From assembly GCF_001064145.1 (NCBI RefSeq), contig NZ_JVOJ01000050.1, positions 33,836 through 97,835 on the forward strand: 64,000 bases of DNA, read 5' to 3'. The translations under genes were made by a program, and so were the position numbers. How positions within the stretch are numbered: position 1 is the stretch's first letter; each line of letters begins with the position of its first letter. The notes under the pieces are model-generated. The model was not told the origin of the DNA. It worked only from the letters and a program-made list of their open reading frames with translations, and did no database searches. This DNA is from Sanguibacter keddieii. GTDB taxonomy: Bacteria; Actinomycetota; Actinomycetes; Actinomycetales; Actinomycetaceae. Shown here piece after piece: positions 33,996 to 42,436 of the stretch.

Positions 33996-35339
33996 ATGTC
34001 AAACGCTCCCAGGGACGCGCGCGCCAAACGCGACTGGGGATCGGACGATAGCGCCACACCGATCCTGCACGTCGACATGGACTCCTTCTTCGCACAGGTC
34101 GAGATGCGCGAGGATCCGAGCCTCATCGGCCGCCCCATCATCGTGGGCGGCACGTCCGGGCGAGGAGTCGTCACCTCCGCCACCTACGAGGCCCGCGCCC
34201 TCGGCGTGCGCGCAGGCATGCCCACCTCGCGCGCCCGTGCCCTGTGCCCGAGCGCCGCATTCATCCCCGGCAACCACGGCCTCTATCAGCGCTACTCCCG
34301 CCAGGTTATGGCGATTCTCGCCACCGTCACCCCCGATCTCGAGCAGGTCTCCATCGACGAGGCCTTCCTCGACGTCTCCGGGGCCCGCCGCAGGCTCGGG
34401 TCGCCCACCCACATCGCTCGCCTCATCCGCGCGCGAATCCGGGAAGCCGTTGGTCTGCCCGCATCCGTCGGAATCGCCGCCACCAAGTCGGTCGCCAAAA
34501 TCGCGTCCTCGCACGCCAAGCCCGACGGCCTGCTCCTCATCCCCCAGGTGGCCACCGTCGATTTCCTCCACGGACTGCCCGTTGGAGCTCTGTGGGGAGT
34601 CGGAGGAAAGACCGCGGCGATCCTCGACCGGGAGGGGATTGACACGATCGGGGACCTCGCCAACGCCCCGCTCACGCGCCTCACCAAGCTCCTCGGTGTG
34701 GCCTCCGCCCACCACCTCCACGACCTGTCGTGGGGCATCGACCCGCGTCCCGTCGCCCCCACGCGCGCCGAGAAATCGGTCGGCATGGAACGAACCTTCG
34801 AGGAGGACGTGCGCTCGCGGGCGGACATCGAAGAATTCATCCTGGCGGCCTCGCATGACTGCGCCCGCAGGCTGCGCGCCGGAGGCGTCGTGGGGTGGAC
34901 CGTGGGTATCAAGATGCGCGGCACCGATTTTCATACGATCACGCGCAGCGTGAGCCTCGTGGCACCCACCGACACAGGGCGTGATATTGCGCAGGCGGCG
35001 CATGGCCTGTTTGCCCGTGAGGACCTGCCGATCGGGGGAGTGCGGCTCTTCGGCGTGCGCGTGGAGGGGCTGCAGTCGCGCTCGGGTGGCGTCGCCGTCA
35101 CGCTCGACCGTGACGAGAGGCCCGCCGCCTCCGAGCGCGCGATGGATCAGATCCGTGACAAGTTCGGCGCGGGTGCCCTCGCCCCCGCCACGCTCCTCGG
35201 AAAGAAGGTGCCGGGTAGGCGCTCCTTCGGCGCAGATAGCAACGAGGCCGGGGCCCCTCCCACCGGAGCCGGTACTCAGGCGCAGGGGAAGGGGAGTGAA
35301 CCCCGCGATGAAGAAGCCACGCAGGGAACGCTCCTGTAA
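33996..35339 (+). CDS. dinB: DNA polymerase IV (Y family)
   Basis: A 447-residue translesion polymerase. Catalytic acids are Asp27 in LHVDMDSFFAQVE and Asp121-Glu122 in VSIDEAFLDVSGA; the finger segment YEARALGVRAGMP and the thumb helix-hairpin-helix LWGVGGKTAAILDREGIDTIGDLA are intact. The little-finger domain spans about residues 245-375. The last 70 residues are low-complexity and I do not see a clear beta-clamp motif. GGAGG lies 6 nt before ATG 33996. Despite its function, no LexA box is visible upstream, so damage induction is not supported. Confidence 0.93.
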   Translation: MSNAPRDARAKRDWGSDDSATPILHVDMDSFFAQVEMREDPSLIGRPIIVGGTSGRGVVTSATYEARALGVRAGMPTSRARALCPSAAFIPGNHGLYQRYSRQVMAILATVTPDLEQVSIDEAFLDVSGARRRLGSPTHIARLIRARIREAVGLPASVGIAATKSVAKIASSHAKPDGLLLIPQVATVDFLHGLPVGALWGVGGKTAAILDREGIDTIGDLANAPLTRLTKLLGVASAHHLHDLSWGIDPRPVAPTRAEKSVGMERTFEEDVRSRADIEEFILAASHDCARRLRAGGVVGWTVGIKMRGTDFHTITRSVSLVAPTDTGRDIAQAAHGLFAREDLPIGGVRLFGVRVEGLQSRSGGVAVTLDRDERPAASERAMDQIRDKFGAGALAPATLLGKKVPGRRSFGADSNEAGAPPTGAGTQAQGKGSEPRDEEATQGTLL

Positions 35340-35406
35340 GGCCAGTTCGTCTCCGACATGTCACACGCGCTAAGCTGAGGACACCACCGTCCGAAAGGGG
35401 CACCCA

Positions 35407-35823
35407 ATGGCTCTCACCGAGTACGAGAAGAAGATCCTCGAGCAGATGGAAGCATCCCTGCGCGAGGAAGACCCGGCGTTGGCCTCCCAGATGTCCGCTC
35501 CTGCGGCCGAGGAGGAAGACGAGCCGGCTCGCGGACCGCGCGCACCGCGCCGCATCGCGCTGGGGCTGACCGGAGCGGTCCTGGGCATGGTCGTCCTGGT
35601 CGCCGCCGTGTCGCTGGGCTACTCGATCCTCTCGATCCTCCTGGGGGTGGCCGGTTTCGCCCTGACGGTCGCCGGTATCCTCCACGCCCTGTCGCGGCCG
35701 GGAACGTCGTCGTCGCAGTCGGCCGATGCATCGTCTGAGCATGGCGCAGACAAGAGCAGTGGATGGAACTCCTTTATCCAGGACCAGGAGCGCCGCTGGG
35801 ACGACCGTCGAGACAACGACTAG
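35407..35823 (+). CDS. DUF3040 domain membrane protein
   Basis: A 138-residue protein beginning MALTEYEKKILEQMEASLREEDPALASQM, the hallmark DUF3040 opening, then an acidic stretch (EEEDEPARG) and two adjacent membrane helices (LGLTGAVLGMVVLVAAVSLGY and LSILLGVAGFALTVAGILHAL). The tail is polar. DUF3040 proteins are restricted to actinobacteria and are often the gene before mraZ, as here. The function is unknown. AAAGGGG precedes the ATG. A strong hairpin follows the stop, so it is separated from the mraZ operon. Confidence 0.85.
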   Translation: MALTEYEKKILEQMEASLREEDPALASQMSAPAAEEEDEPARGPRAPRRIALGLTGAVLGMVVLVAAVSLGYSILSILLGVAGFALTVAGILHALSRPGTSSSQSADASSEHGADKSSGWNSFIQDQERRWDDRRDND

Positions 35824-36068
35824 GCCTTCCATACGACTGATGGAGCGGGGCGAGCCGGACTAACCGGCTCGCCCCGCTCCACTGCGCTCCCCACTGCGCT
35901 CCCCACTGCGCTCCCCACTGCGCTCCCCGGGGATTCTCCACCTCCCTCCCCACTGTCCTCTCCGAGAGTGGCACCGGTGCCCTCCAAACGCTCCCATGCC
36001 TCGTGAAAACGCCGTAATAACAACGAATTATGCCCGATTGGCGTCTTGTCATCGTCTTTGACTGTCAT
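35820..36068 (-). CDS. Doubtful small open frame opposite the mraZ upstream region
   Basis: An 82-codon frame starting MTVKDDDKTPIGHNSLLLRRFHEAWERLEGTG has a protein-like first half, but its second half is the 12-bp tandem repeat read as GSAV units and then the DUF3040 terminator stem. There is no ribosome site before the ATG at 36068 and no family I recognise. I list it because it is the only candidate in a 428-bp gap. Confidence 0.2.
   Translation of the reverse strand: MTVKDDDKTPIGHNSLLLRRFHEAWERLEGTGATLGEDSGEGGGESPGSAVGSAVGSAVGSAVERGEPVSPARPAPSVVWKA
35842..35880. terminator. Strong hairpin terminator after DUF3040
   Basis: A perfect 17-bp stem (35842-35858 against 35864-35880) with loop ACTAA starts 18 bp after the DUF3040 stop. 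Confidence 0.85.
35881..35928. repeat. Four tandem copies of a 12-bp repeat
   Basis: ACTGCGCTCCCC is repeated four times without change, starting at the last base of the terminator stem. The unit shares CGCTCC with the stem end, suggesting slippage from that sequence. The rest of the gap (35929-36197) is AT-rich and holds no recognisable gene on the plus strand. Confidence 0.95.
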
Positions 36069-36197
36069 TGTTTGCTGCGGTGCGACTCACCGAGTGTGTG
36101 CAAGATTTCCCCACTTTTCTCCACCTGATTTTTTCGCTGAAATCCGCCATTTTCGCTCGGTGTATCTCGCGCCACGCCGTAAGTTTCTGCGTAAACA

Positions 36198-36222
36198 TGG
36201 GGTTCGGTGGGTTAAAGTGGGG
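36198..36222 (+). promoter_or_regulatory. MraZ box (operator of the division/cell-wall cluster)
   Basis: Three TGGGN repeats with exact 5-nt spacers: TGGGG (36198-36202), TGGGT (36208-36212), TGGGG (36218-36222). This is the known MraZ binding pattern of one TGGGN per helical turn. TAAAGT at 36213-36218 could be the -10 box, so bound MraZ would block the promoter and repress its own operon. Confidence 0.9.
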
Positions 36223-36251
36223 GAAAGTTCCGAACAGGGGAGGGCGGTGAC

Positions 36252-36683
36252 ATGTTCCTCGGTACGTACGAGCCCAAGCTCGACGACAAGGGTCGCATGT
36301 TCCTGCCCGCGCGCTTTCGCGAGGACATGGAGGGCGGAATCGTCCTCACTCGCGGACAGGAGCACTGCATTTACGCATTCCCTGCGTCGGAGTTCGAGAA
36401 CATGACCGCGGAACTGCGCCGCGCGCCCCTGTCGTCCAAGCAGGCGCGTGACTGGATCCGCGTGATGCTCTCGGGTGCCTATAAGGAGATTCCGGACAAG
36501 CAGGGGCGCATCAGCGTCCCCGCAGACCTGCGCGCATACGCCGGTCTGGGTCGTGAGCTCGCCGTCATTGGCGCGGGCTCGCGAGCCGAAATCTGGGATG
36601 CCTCGGCCTGGCGCGAATACCTCGCGGTCCAGGAGGAGGTCTTCTCCAACACAGCAGAAGAGATTATTCCCGGGATGTTCTGA
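36252..36683 (+). CDS. mraZ: Transcriptional regulator MraZ
   Basis: A 143-residue ring-forming AbrB-like regulator, first gene of the dcw cluster. It has two MraZ half-domains, each with the DxKGR motif: [15 protein letters not shown] (residues 11-25) and [14 protein letters not shown] (about 83-96). Length and start ([15 protein letters not shown]) are normal. It is preceded by GGGAGG and by a perfect three-repeat MraZ box, so autoregulation is very likely. rsmH begins 108 bp downstream. Confidence 0.95.
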   Translation: MFLGTYEPKLDDKGRMFLPARFREDMEGGIVLTRGQEHCIYAFPASEFENMTAELRRAPLSSKQARDWIRVMLSGAYKEIPDKQGRISVPADLRAYAGLGRELAVIGAGSRAEIWDASAWREYLAVQEEVFSNTAEEIIPGMF

Positions 36684-36791
36684 CCCGTACATCCAGGTCT
36701 CCGCCCGCTGTTCCGACATCACTTCCCCGGTGGCGGAGCACGGTGGGGGACCTGGGTGGACGGATCGAGGGAGACGTAAAGGAGGCGCGAC

Positions 36792-37799
36792 ATGCGCGAT
36801 GCAGCGGAGTCGGTGCGCGATTCATCGCGCCCCGCGAGCGAGCGTCACGTCCCCGTGCTGCTGCGCGAGTGCCTCGACATGCTCGCCCCTGCGATCGAGC
36901 GCCCCGGCGGCGTCCTCGTGGATGGAACCCTGGGCATGGGTGGTCACACCGAGGGCGCCCTTGAGCGCTTCGAGGGACTCACCGTCATCGGCATCGACCG
37001 CGACCCGCAGGCCATCGAGCTAGCCTCGGCGCGGCTCGAGCGCTTCGGGACACGTTTCCGTGCGGTCCACACCACCTACGACAACATCGATACGGCCGTT
37101 GAGGAGCAGCTCGGTGCCGACGCGCGCGTGGATGGCGTCCTCATGGACCTGGGAGTGTCCTCCCTCCAGCTCGACGAGGCCGACCGCGGCTTCGCCTACT
37201 CGAAGGACGCTCCGCTCGACATGCGAATGGACGCGACGAGCGGACAGAGCGCGGCGGACCTGCTGGCCACCGCCTCGGAAGGCGAACTGATCCGCATTCT
37301 GCGCACCTACGGCGAAGAAAAGTTCGCGCCCCGGATCGCCAGGCTCATCATCCGCCGCCGAGACGACGCACCCATCACTCGCACAGGCGAGCTCGTGGAC
37401 ATCATTCGTGAGGCGATCCCGGCGCCTGCGAGGCGCACGGGTGGCAACCCGGCGAAACGCACGTTCCAGGCGCTGCGCGTCGCGGTCAACGACGAATTGA
37501 CCATCCTGGAGCGGGCGCTCCCGCGGGCGCTGTCAAGTCTGAGGGTTGGCGGGCGCCTCGTCGTGGAGTCCTATCAAAGCCTCGAAGACCGAATAGTCAA
37601 AGATGTCCTGCGCCGCGGCTCCACGTCTGCAGTGCCTCCAGGACTGCCGATCATCCCCGATGAGATGGCTCCCAGCCTGCGCCTGCTGACAAAGGGCGCA
37701 AACAAGGCCCACCAGGCCGAACAAGACCACAATCCCCGATCCGCTTCCGTGCGACTGCGCGGTGCGGAACTTATCCGCGAATGGAAGGACCTCGCATGA
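36792..37799 (+). CDS. rsmH: 16S rRNA (cytosine-1402-N4)-methyltransferase RsmH
   Basis: A 335-residue SAM-dependent methyltransferase (MraW) acting on C1402 in the ribosomal decoding centre. HVPVLLRECLDMLAP opens the domain, the SAM loop is VDGTLGMGGHTEGAL, followed by GIDRDPQAIELA, VLMDLGVSSLQLDEADRGFAYSKDAPLDMRMD and the C-terminal QALRVAVNDELTILERALP...SYQSLEDRIVK. AAAGGAGG precedes ATG 36792. Its stop overlaps the ftsL start by 4 bp. Confidence 0.95.
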   Translation: MRDAAESVRDSSRPASERHVPVLLRECLDMLAPAIERPGGVLVDGTLGMGGHTEGALERFEGLTVIGIDRDPQAIELASARLERFGTRFRAVHTTYDNIDTAVEEQLGADARVDGVLMDLGVSSLQLDEADRGFAYSKDAPLDMRMDATSGQSAADLLATASEGELIRILRTYGEEKFAPRIARLIIRRRDDAPITRTGELVDIIREAIPAPARRTGGNPAKRTFQALRVAVNDELTILERALPRALSSLRVGGRLVVESYQSLEDRIVKDVLRRGSTSAVPPGLPIIPDEMAPSLRLLTKGANKAHQAEQDHNPRSASVRLRGAELIREWKDLA

Positions 37800-38188
37800 G
37801 TGCAGCAACCGCGAAGGCACGTCCCGCAGCACGCCCCGAGCTGCGCCGCGACGAGGTCCACGAGCTTCGTCTTGTCGAGGGCACCCGCCCGCGCCGCTCC
37901 CTGATGGCCGTCGTGGCCCTCCTCGTGGTCGTCGCCCTGGCATCCGTGGTGACCTCGATGGTGCTCAACACCCGCATGGCGCAGACCTCCTTTGAGATCC
38001 GCGAGCAGCAGCTCGTGCTCAACGAACTGGAGGCGCAGTCGTGGACCATGCGCGCTGAGCTGGACCGCAAGGCCTCGCCGACGGAGCTGGAGAAGGCCGC
38101 CAAGGCAAACGGCATGGTGCCCGCCGGCAAGTCGGGTTTCATCACGCTTGAGACCGGCACCGTCGAGGCTGGAACCCCTGCGAAGTAA
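37796..38188 (+). CDS. ftsL: FtsL-like septal protein
   Basis: A 130-residue bitopic membrane protein in the standard ftsL position. A basic N-terminal segment (HELRLVEGTRPRRS) leads into one helix (about residues 42-63, LMAVVALLVVVALASVVTSMVL), then a short coiled coil (RMAQTSFEIREQQLVLNELEAQSWTMRAELDRKASPTELEKAAKANGMVPA) typical of FtsL/DivIC. It would join FtsQ and FtsB-like partners at the septum and activate FtsW-FtsI. ATG 37796 overlaps the rsmH stop; the alternative at 37781 is less likely. Sequence conservation in this family is low, so the call relies on topology and position. Confidence 0.82.
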   Translation: MSAATAKARPAARPELRRDEVHELRLVEGTRPRRSLMAVVALLVVVALASVVTSMVLNTRMAQTSFEIREQQLVLNELEAQSWTMRAELDRKASPTELEKAAKANGMVPAGKSGFITLETGTVEAGTPAK

Positions 38189-38205
38189 CTCGGAGGCGAG
38201 TGCCT

Positions 38206-39939
38206 ATGGATACCGTCATCACGCGTTCACGGTGGGTCTTGGGATTTTTCATCTTTGCCCTGAGCATCTGCGCCGTGCGGCTCGTGCAGCTGCAGATCAT
38301 TGAAGGACCCTCCCTGGCTGCCCAGGGGCAGCGTGTGCGTACGTCTTCGACCGAAGTCGCGGCCGCGCGCGGAACGATTACCGATGCAACCGGCGTGGTG
38401 CTGGCGAACTCGATCCAGACCTACGACATCGCCGTCAACCAGGTGAATATTCGCGCCTATGTGCATCGCGATGACGATGGTAACGAGGTCGGGCGAGGCC
38501 CCGCTGAGGCCGCTCGTCAGCTCGCCCCGCTCCTCGGCATGAACGAGGCCGAGCTGGGCGGCATGATGCTGGGCGATTCGACCTACGAGTACATCAAGCG
38601 AAACGTCGATGCGGTGACCTACCGTGAGATCCGTAAGCTCGACATCTACGGGATCGAGTGGGAGTCCGTCTTCGAACGCGAATACCCCAACGGCAACGTG
38701 GCGGCCCCGGTCATCGGTACGGTGAACGCTGAGGGGCAGGGCTCCTCGGGCATGGAGGCCCAGTTCGACACCTTCCTGACGGGCACCCCGGGCGCGCAGG
38801 CCTTTGAGATCGCCCCTAACGGCGCCGTCATGCCCGGCGGCAAGAAGACGACGGTGGAGCCCAAGAACGGTGGTAACGTCGAGCTGACGATGCACGCTGA
38901 CCTTCAGCACCAGGTGCAGGACCTCCTGGACGCGCGCGTCGCGAAGCACCATGCCGACTGGGGCGCGGTCGTCATCGAAGATGTTGCGACGGGGCATGTC
39001 CTCGTCATGGCAGATTCGAACTCAACGGAACCCGACAACGCCAAGCCCCAGAAGGTGCACGCGGTGCAGGACGTCTTCGAGCCGGGCTCGATGGGCAAGC
39101 TCGTGACCGTGGGAGTGGCTCTCAACCAGGGGACGATCTCCCCGACGAGTGTCTTCCAGGTTCCCTACGCGCTGGATCTGCCCGATGCCGGTGGGCCGAT
39201 CACGGACTTACACGAGCACGATGGTGAGACTTTGACGGCGACGGGTGTGTTGGCGGAGTCCTCGAACACGGGAACGGTGCTCATCGGCCAAACGATAAGC
39301 GATGATCAGCGTTACTCCATGATGCGCGCCCTCGGCTTTGGCCAGGAGACCGGTATCGAGCTGCCCGGCGAGTCTGCGGGTCTTCTACGCAGTGCCGACC
39401 AGTGGCAGGGCCGTGATCGCTACGTGACGATGTTCGGTCAGGCCTACGCGATCACGGCGATGCAGGAGGCGTCCGCTCTCGCCACGATCGCGAACGGGGG
39501 AGTGCGCATTTCTCCGCATATCGTGAAGTCGTGGACGAACGCGGATGGAACGGTCGAGGTTCCCGACTCTAGCCAGCCCGTGCAGGTCATGGACGCGCAG
39601 GCGGCCTCGCAGCTGCTGACCATGATGGAATCTGTCGTTGAGGATGACCGCGGTACCGCCGGTGCCGCGAAGGTCCCGGGCTACCGGGTCGGCGTGAAGA
39701 CGGGTACCGCTGAGACCGTCATCGACGGCGCTTCGGGCCTCGTGTCGACCACCGCGGGCATTATCCCTACGGACGCGCCGCGCCTGGCGATCGCCGTGGT
39801 TCTGTACAATCCGAAAGTGGCGTCGGTCTCATCTGATTCGTCAGCCCCGCTTTTTGGCGACATCGCGCGTACGGCGGTCGCGAACCTGGGTATCCCCGCG
39901 TCTACGGGGTCAGCTAACCTGTATCCGACGACCCCGTGA
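38206..39939 (+). CDS. ftsI: Septal penicillin-binding protein FtsI (class B PBP)
   Basis: A 577-residue transpeptidase that crosslinks septal peptidoglycan. One N-terminal membrane anchor (about residues 10-28) is followed by the PBP dimerisation domain (RGTITDATGVVLANSI...) and the catalytic domain. Active-site motifs are Ser295-Met-Gly-Lys298 (EPGSMGK, where the common form is EPGSTxK), SSN at 352-354 and KTG at 498-500. ATG 38206 has GGAGG 9 nt upstream; the GTG at 38200 is only 3 nt from that site. murF follows 17 bp later, with no murE between them. Confidence 0.93.
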   Translation: MDTVITRSRWVLGFFIFALSICAVRLVQLQIIEGPSLAAQGQRVRTSSTEVAAARGTITDATGVVLANSIQTYDIAVNQVNIRAYVHRDDDGNEVGRGPAEAARQLAPLLGMNEAELGGMMLGDSTYEYIKRNVDAVTYREIRKLDIYGIEWESVFEREYPNGNVAAPVIGTVNAEGQGSSGMEAQFDTFLTGTPGAQAFEIAPNGAVMPGGKKTTVEPKNGGNVELTMHADLQHQVQDLLDARVAKHHADWGAVVIEDVATGHVLVMADSNSTEPDNAKPQKVHAVQDVFEPGSMGKLVTVGVALNQGTISPTSVFQVPYALDLPDAGGPITDLHEHDGETLTATGVLAESSNTGTVLIGQTISDDQRYSMMRALGFGQETGIELPGESAGLLRSADQWQGRDRYVTMFGQAYAITAMQEASALATIANGGVRISPHIVKSWTNADGTVEVPDSSQPVQVMDAQAASQLLTMMESVVEDDRGTAGAAKVPGYRVGVKTGTAETVIDGASGLVSTTAGIIPTDAPRLAIAVVLYNPKVASVSSDSSAPLFGDIARTAVANLGIPASTGSANLYPTTP

Positions 39940-39956
39940 GTCTGAAGGAGTAAAGC

Positions 39957-41354
39957 ATGCAGGCATCAGCCCAGTGGATCGCTGAGGCAGTGTCGGGTCG
40001 CCTCGTGGGGAACGACGTTCCCGTGACGGGGCCCGTGGTGACGGATTCTCGCGAGGCTCAGGCAGGGTCGCTCTACGTTGCACGCCGCGGTGAGAGCGCC
40101 GACGGCCACGCGTTCGTCTCCGGTGCGGCCACGCGCGGCGCGGTCGCCGCCATCGTCGAACACGAGGTCGACGAGGCCGTGGCACAGATCGTCGTCGAGG
40201 ATTCGACTGAGGCGCTGGGGGCTCTGGCTCGCGCGCACGTCGAAAAGCTGCGCAGCAACGGTGACCTGGACGTCATCGCAATGACCGGCTCCGTGGGGAA
40301 GACCACCACGAAGGACCTGCTGCTCCAGATCATGAGCGAGGACGGGCCGACGGTTGCCCCCAAGCTGTCTTTCAATAACGAGGTCGGCCTGCCCCTGACG
40401 GTGCTGCTGGCCGACGAGTCGACGCGCCACCTCGTCCTCGAGATGGGTGCCTCAGCGCCCGGTCACATTACCTACCTGACGGACATCGTCGCCCCCGACG
40501 TGGCCATCGAGCTGTGCGTGGGCCACGCCCACGTGGGTGGTTTCGGCGGTTTCGAGGGCGTTGCAGCCGCGAAGGCCGAGCTCATCAAGGGAACCCGCCC
40601 GGGCGGTCCGGTCATCCTCAACACGGACGATCCGAACGTCGAGGCCATGGCTCCGCTGGCGACTGGACGGGTGATCCGCTTCTCGGCTTCGGGCAACGAG
40701 CGCGGCGATGTCGTCGCGCGCGACGTGCGCCTCGACCGTGCCGACCGCGCTTCCTTCACCCTGGTGACCCCCGAAGGGGAAGCTCCCATCGATCTGAAGA
40801 TTGTGGGCCGTCATCACGTCGCGAACGCGCTGGCCGCTGCCGCTGGTGCGCTGACACTCGGGGTAAGCCTCCAGACCGTGGCTGCCGTTCTCTCGCGCGC
40901 TCGTGCGCTGAGCCCGCACCGCATGGACGTCCACGAGCTGCGCGTCGATGGAATGGACCTGACGCTCATCGATGACTCGTACAACGCGAACCTGGACTCG
41001 ATGCGTGCGGGCATCGCCGCCCTCGCTTCGATTGGTCGTGACAGCCAGCGCATTGCCGTTCTCGGTGAGATGCTTGAGCTGGGGGAGGACTCCCAGTCGC
41101 TCCACCAGCAGGTGGGTGCCTTGATCGCCGATGCGGGAGTCGAGACACTCATTGGTCTTGGCACAGATGCCCACTACTATCTAGAGGGAGCCCCCGACGT
41201 GCCCAATCGCGAGGTTGCCGCGGATCCACAGGATGCCGCGAGGCTCGCCCTAGAACACGCGAAGGACGGTGCAGTCGTGCTCGTCAAGGGTTCTTTCGGT
41301 TCGCAATCGTGGCAGGTGGCTGACATCCTGCGGGAGAAGGGAACGACCCGGTGA
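39957..41354 (+). CDS. murF: UDP-MurNAc-tripeptide--D-alanyl-D-alanine ligase
   Basis: A 465-residue ATP-dependent ligase completing the wall pentapeptide. The N-terminal substrate domain (DSREAQAGSLYVARRGESADGHAFV) is followed by the ATP loop MTGSVGKTTTKDLL, the SFNNEVGLPLTVL and VLEMGASAPGHI motifs that separate MurF from MurE, NTDDPNV and the C-terminal DDSYNANLDSMRAGI. AAGGAG precedes ATG 39957. It overlaps mraY by 4 bp (GTGA). Confidence 0.94.
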   Translation: MQASAQWIAEAVSGRLVGNDVPVTGPVVTDSREAQAGSLYVARRGESADGHAFVSGAATRGAVAAIVEHEVDEAVAQIVVEDSTEALGALARAHVEKLRSNGDLDVIAMTGSVGKTTTKDLLLQIMSEDGPTVAPKLSFNNEVGLPLTVLLADESTRHLVLEMGASAPGHITYLTDIVAPDVAIELCVGHAHVGGFGGFEGVAAAKAELIKGTRPGGPVILNTDDPNVEAMAPLATGRVIRFSASGNERGDVVARDVRLDRADRASFTLVTPEGEAPIDLKIVGRHHVANALAAAAGALTLGVSLQTVAAVLSRARALSPHRMDVHELRVDGMDLTLIDDSYNANLDSMRAGIAALASIGRDSQRIAVLGEMLELGEDSQSLHQQVGALIADAGVETLIGLGTDAHYYLEGAPDVPNREVAADPQDAARLALEHAKDGAVVLVKGSFGSQSWQVADILREKGTTR

Positions 41355-42436
41355 TTGGACTTATTGCCGCGTTTATTATCGCGATGGCCCTGTCCGTGAC
41401 GGGCACGCCAATCCTCATCCGTTTCCTGGTCATGCACCAGTACGGGCAGTTCATCCGCCAGGACGGGCCGACCCAGCACCTGACCAAGCGTGGTACGCCC
41501 ACGATGGGCGGCGTCGTCATCATCCTGGCAACGGTCATCGCATGGCTGATCGGCTCTCTTGTCGCGGGTGCCGGGCCGTCGTGGTCCGGCTTGCTGCTGA
41601 TCTTCCTGTTCGTCGGCCTGGGCGTCATTGGCCTCCTCGACGACGGCATCAAGATCATGCGTCAGCGTTCTCTCGGCCTGCACCCATCCGGCAAGATCAT
41701 CGGACAGGTCGCCGTGGCCTCGCTTTTCGCCCTGGGCACGCTCATCAAGCCGAACGAGTTCGGTGAGTACCCGGGCACCCTCGCCATTTCTTTCGCGCGT
41801 CCCACGGCCGTCACCCTGGGCTTTGCCGGCTTGGGCCTGGGCATTGTCCTGTACCTCATCTGGACCAACCTCATCGTGACGGCCTGGTCGAACGCGACGA
41901 ACCTGACGGACGGCCTCGACGGCCTGGCCGCGGGCGTCTCGATCTTCGTCTTCGGTGCCTACACGTTCATCACCTACTTCCAGCGCATCCAGGCTTGTAC
42001 GCAGCTCGGCGCGAACCATGCGAACTGCTACTCGACGCGAGACCCGCTCGACCTGGCGATCTTCTGTGCCGCACTGATCGGTGCCCTCGCGGGCTTCCTG
42101 TGGTGGAATGCCTCGCCGGCTCAGATCTTCATGGGTGACACGGGTGCCCTCGCCCTCGGTGGAGCCGTCGCCGGCCTGTCGATCCTCACCCAGACGCAGC
42201 TGCTCGCCATCGTTGTCGGCGGCCTGTTCGTCGCCGTCGTCCTCTCCGACGTCATCCAGATCAGCGTCTTTAAGGCGACCGGCAAGCGCGTCTTCCGCAT
42301 GGCACCGCTGCATCACCACTTCGAGCTTCTCGGGTGGAAGGAAGTGACGATCGTGATCCGCTTCTGGCTGATCGCCGCGATCATCGCGGTGACCGGCGCG
42401 GGCCTGTTCTACGCGGAGTGGGTGTCCCTTCGATGA
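41351..42436 (+). CDS. mraY: Phospho-N-acetylmuramoyl-pentapeptide-transferase
   Basis: A 361-residue polytopic enzyme making lipid I. Signature segments are GPTQHLTKRGTPTMGGVVI, LGVIGLLDDGIKI (catalytic Asp pair), TNLTDGLDGLAAG and the cytoplasmic HHHFELLGWKE histidine motif. About ten hydrophobic helices are visible. GTG 41351 overlaps the end of murF and its stop overlaps murD, so murF, mraY and murD are translationally chained. Confidence 0.95.
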   Translation: MIGLIAAFIIAMALSVTGTPILIRFLVMHQYGQFIRQDGPTQHLTKRGTPTMGGVVIILATVIAWLIGSLVAGAGPSWSGLLLIFLFVGLGVIGLLDDGIKIMRQRSLGLHPSGKIIGQVAVASLFALGTLIKPNEFGEYPGTLAISFARPTAVTLGFAGLGLGIVLYLIWTNLIVTAWSNATNLTDGLDGLAAGVSIFVFGAYTFITYFQRIQACTQLGANHANCYSTRDPLDLAIFCAALIGALAGFLWWNASPAQIFMGDTGALALGGAVAGLSILTQTQLLAIVVGGLFVAVVLSDVIQISVFKATGKRVFRMAPLHHHFELLGWKEVTIVIRFWLIAAIIAVTGAGLFYAEWVSLR

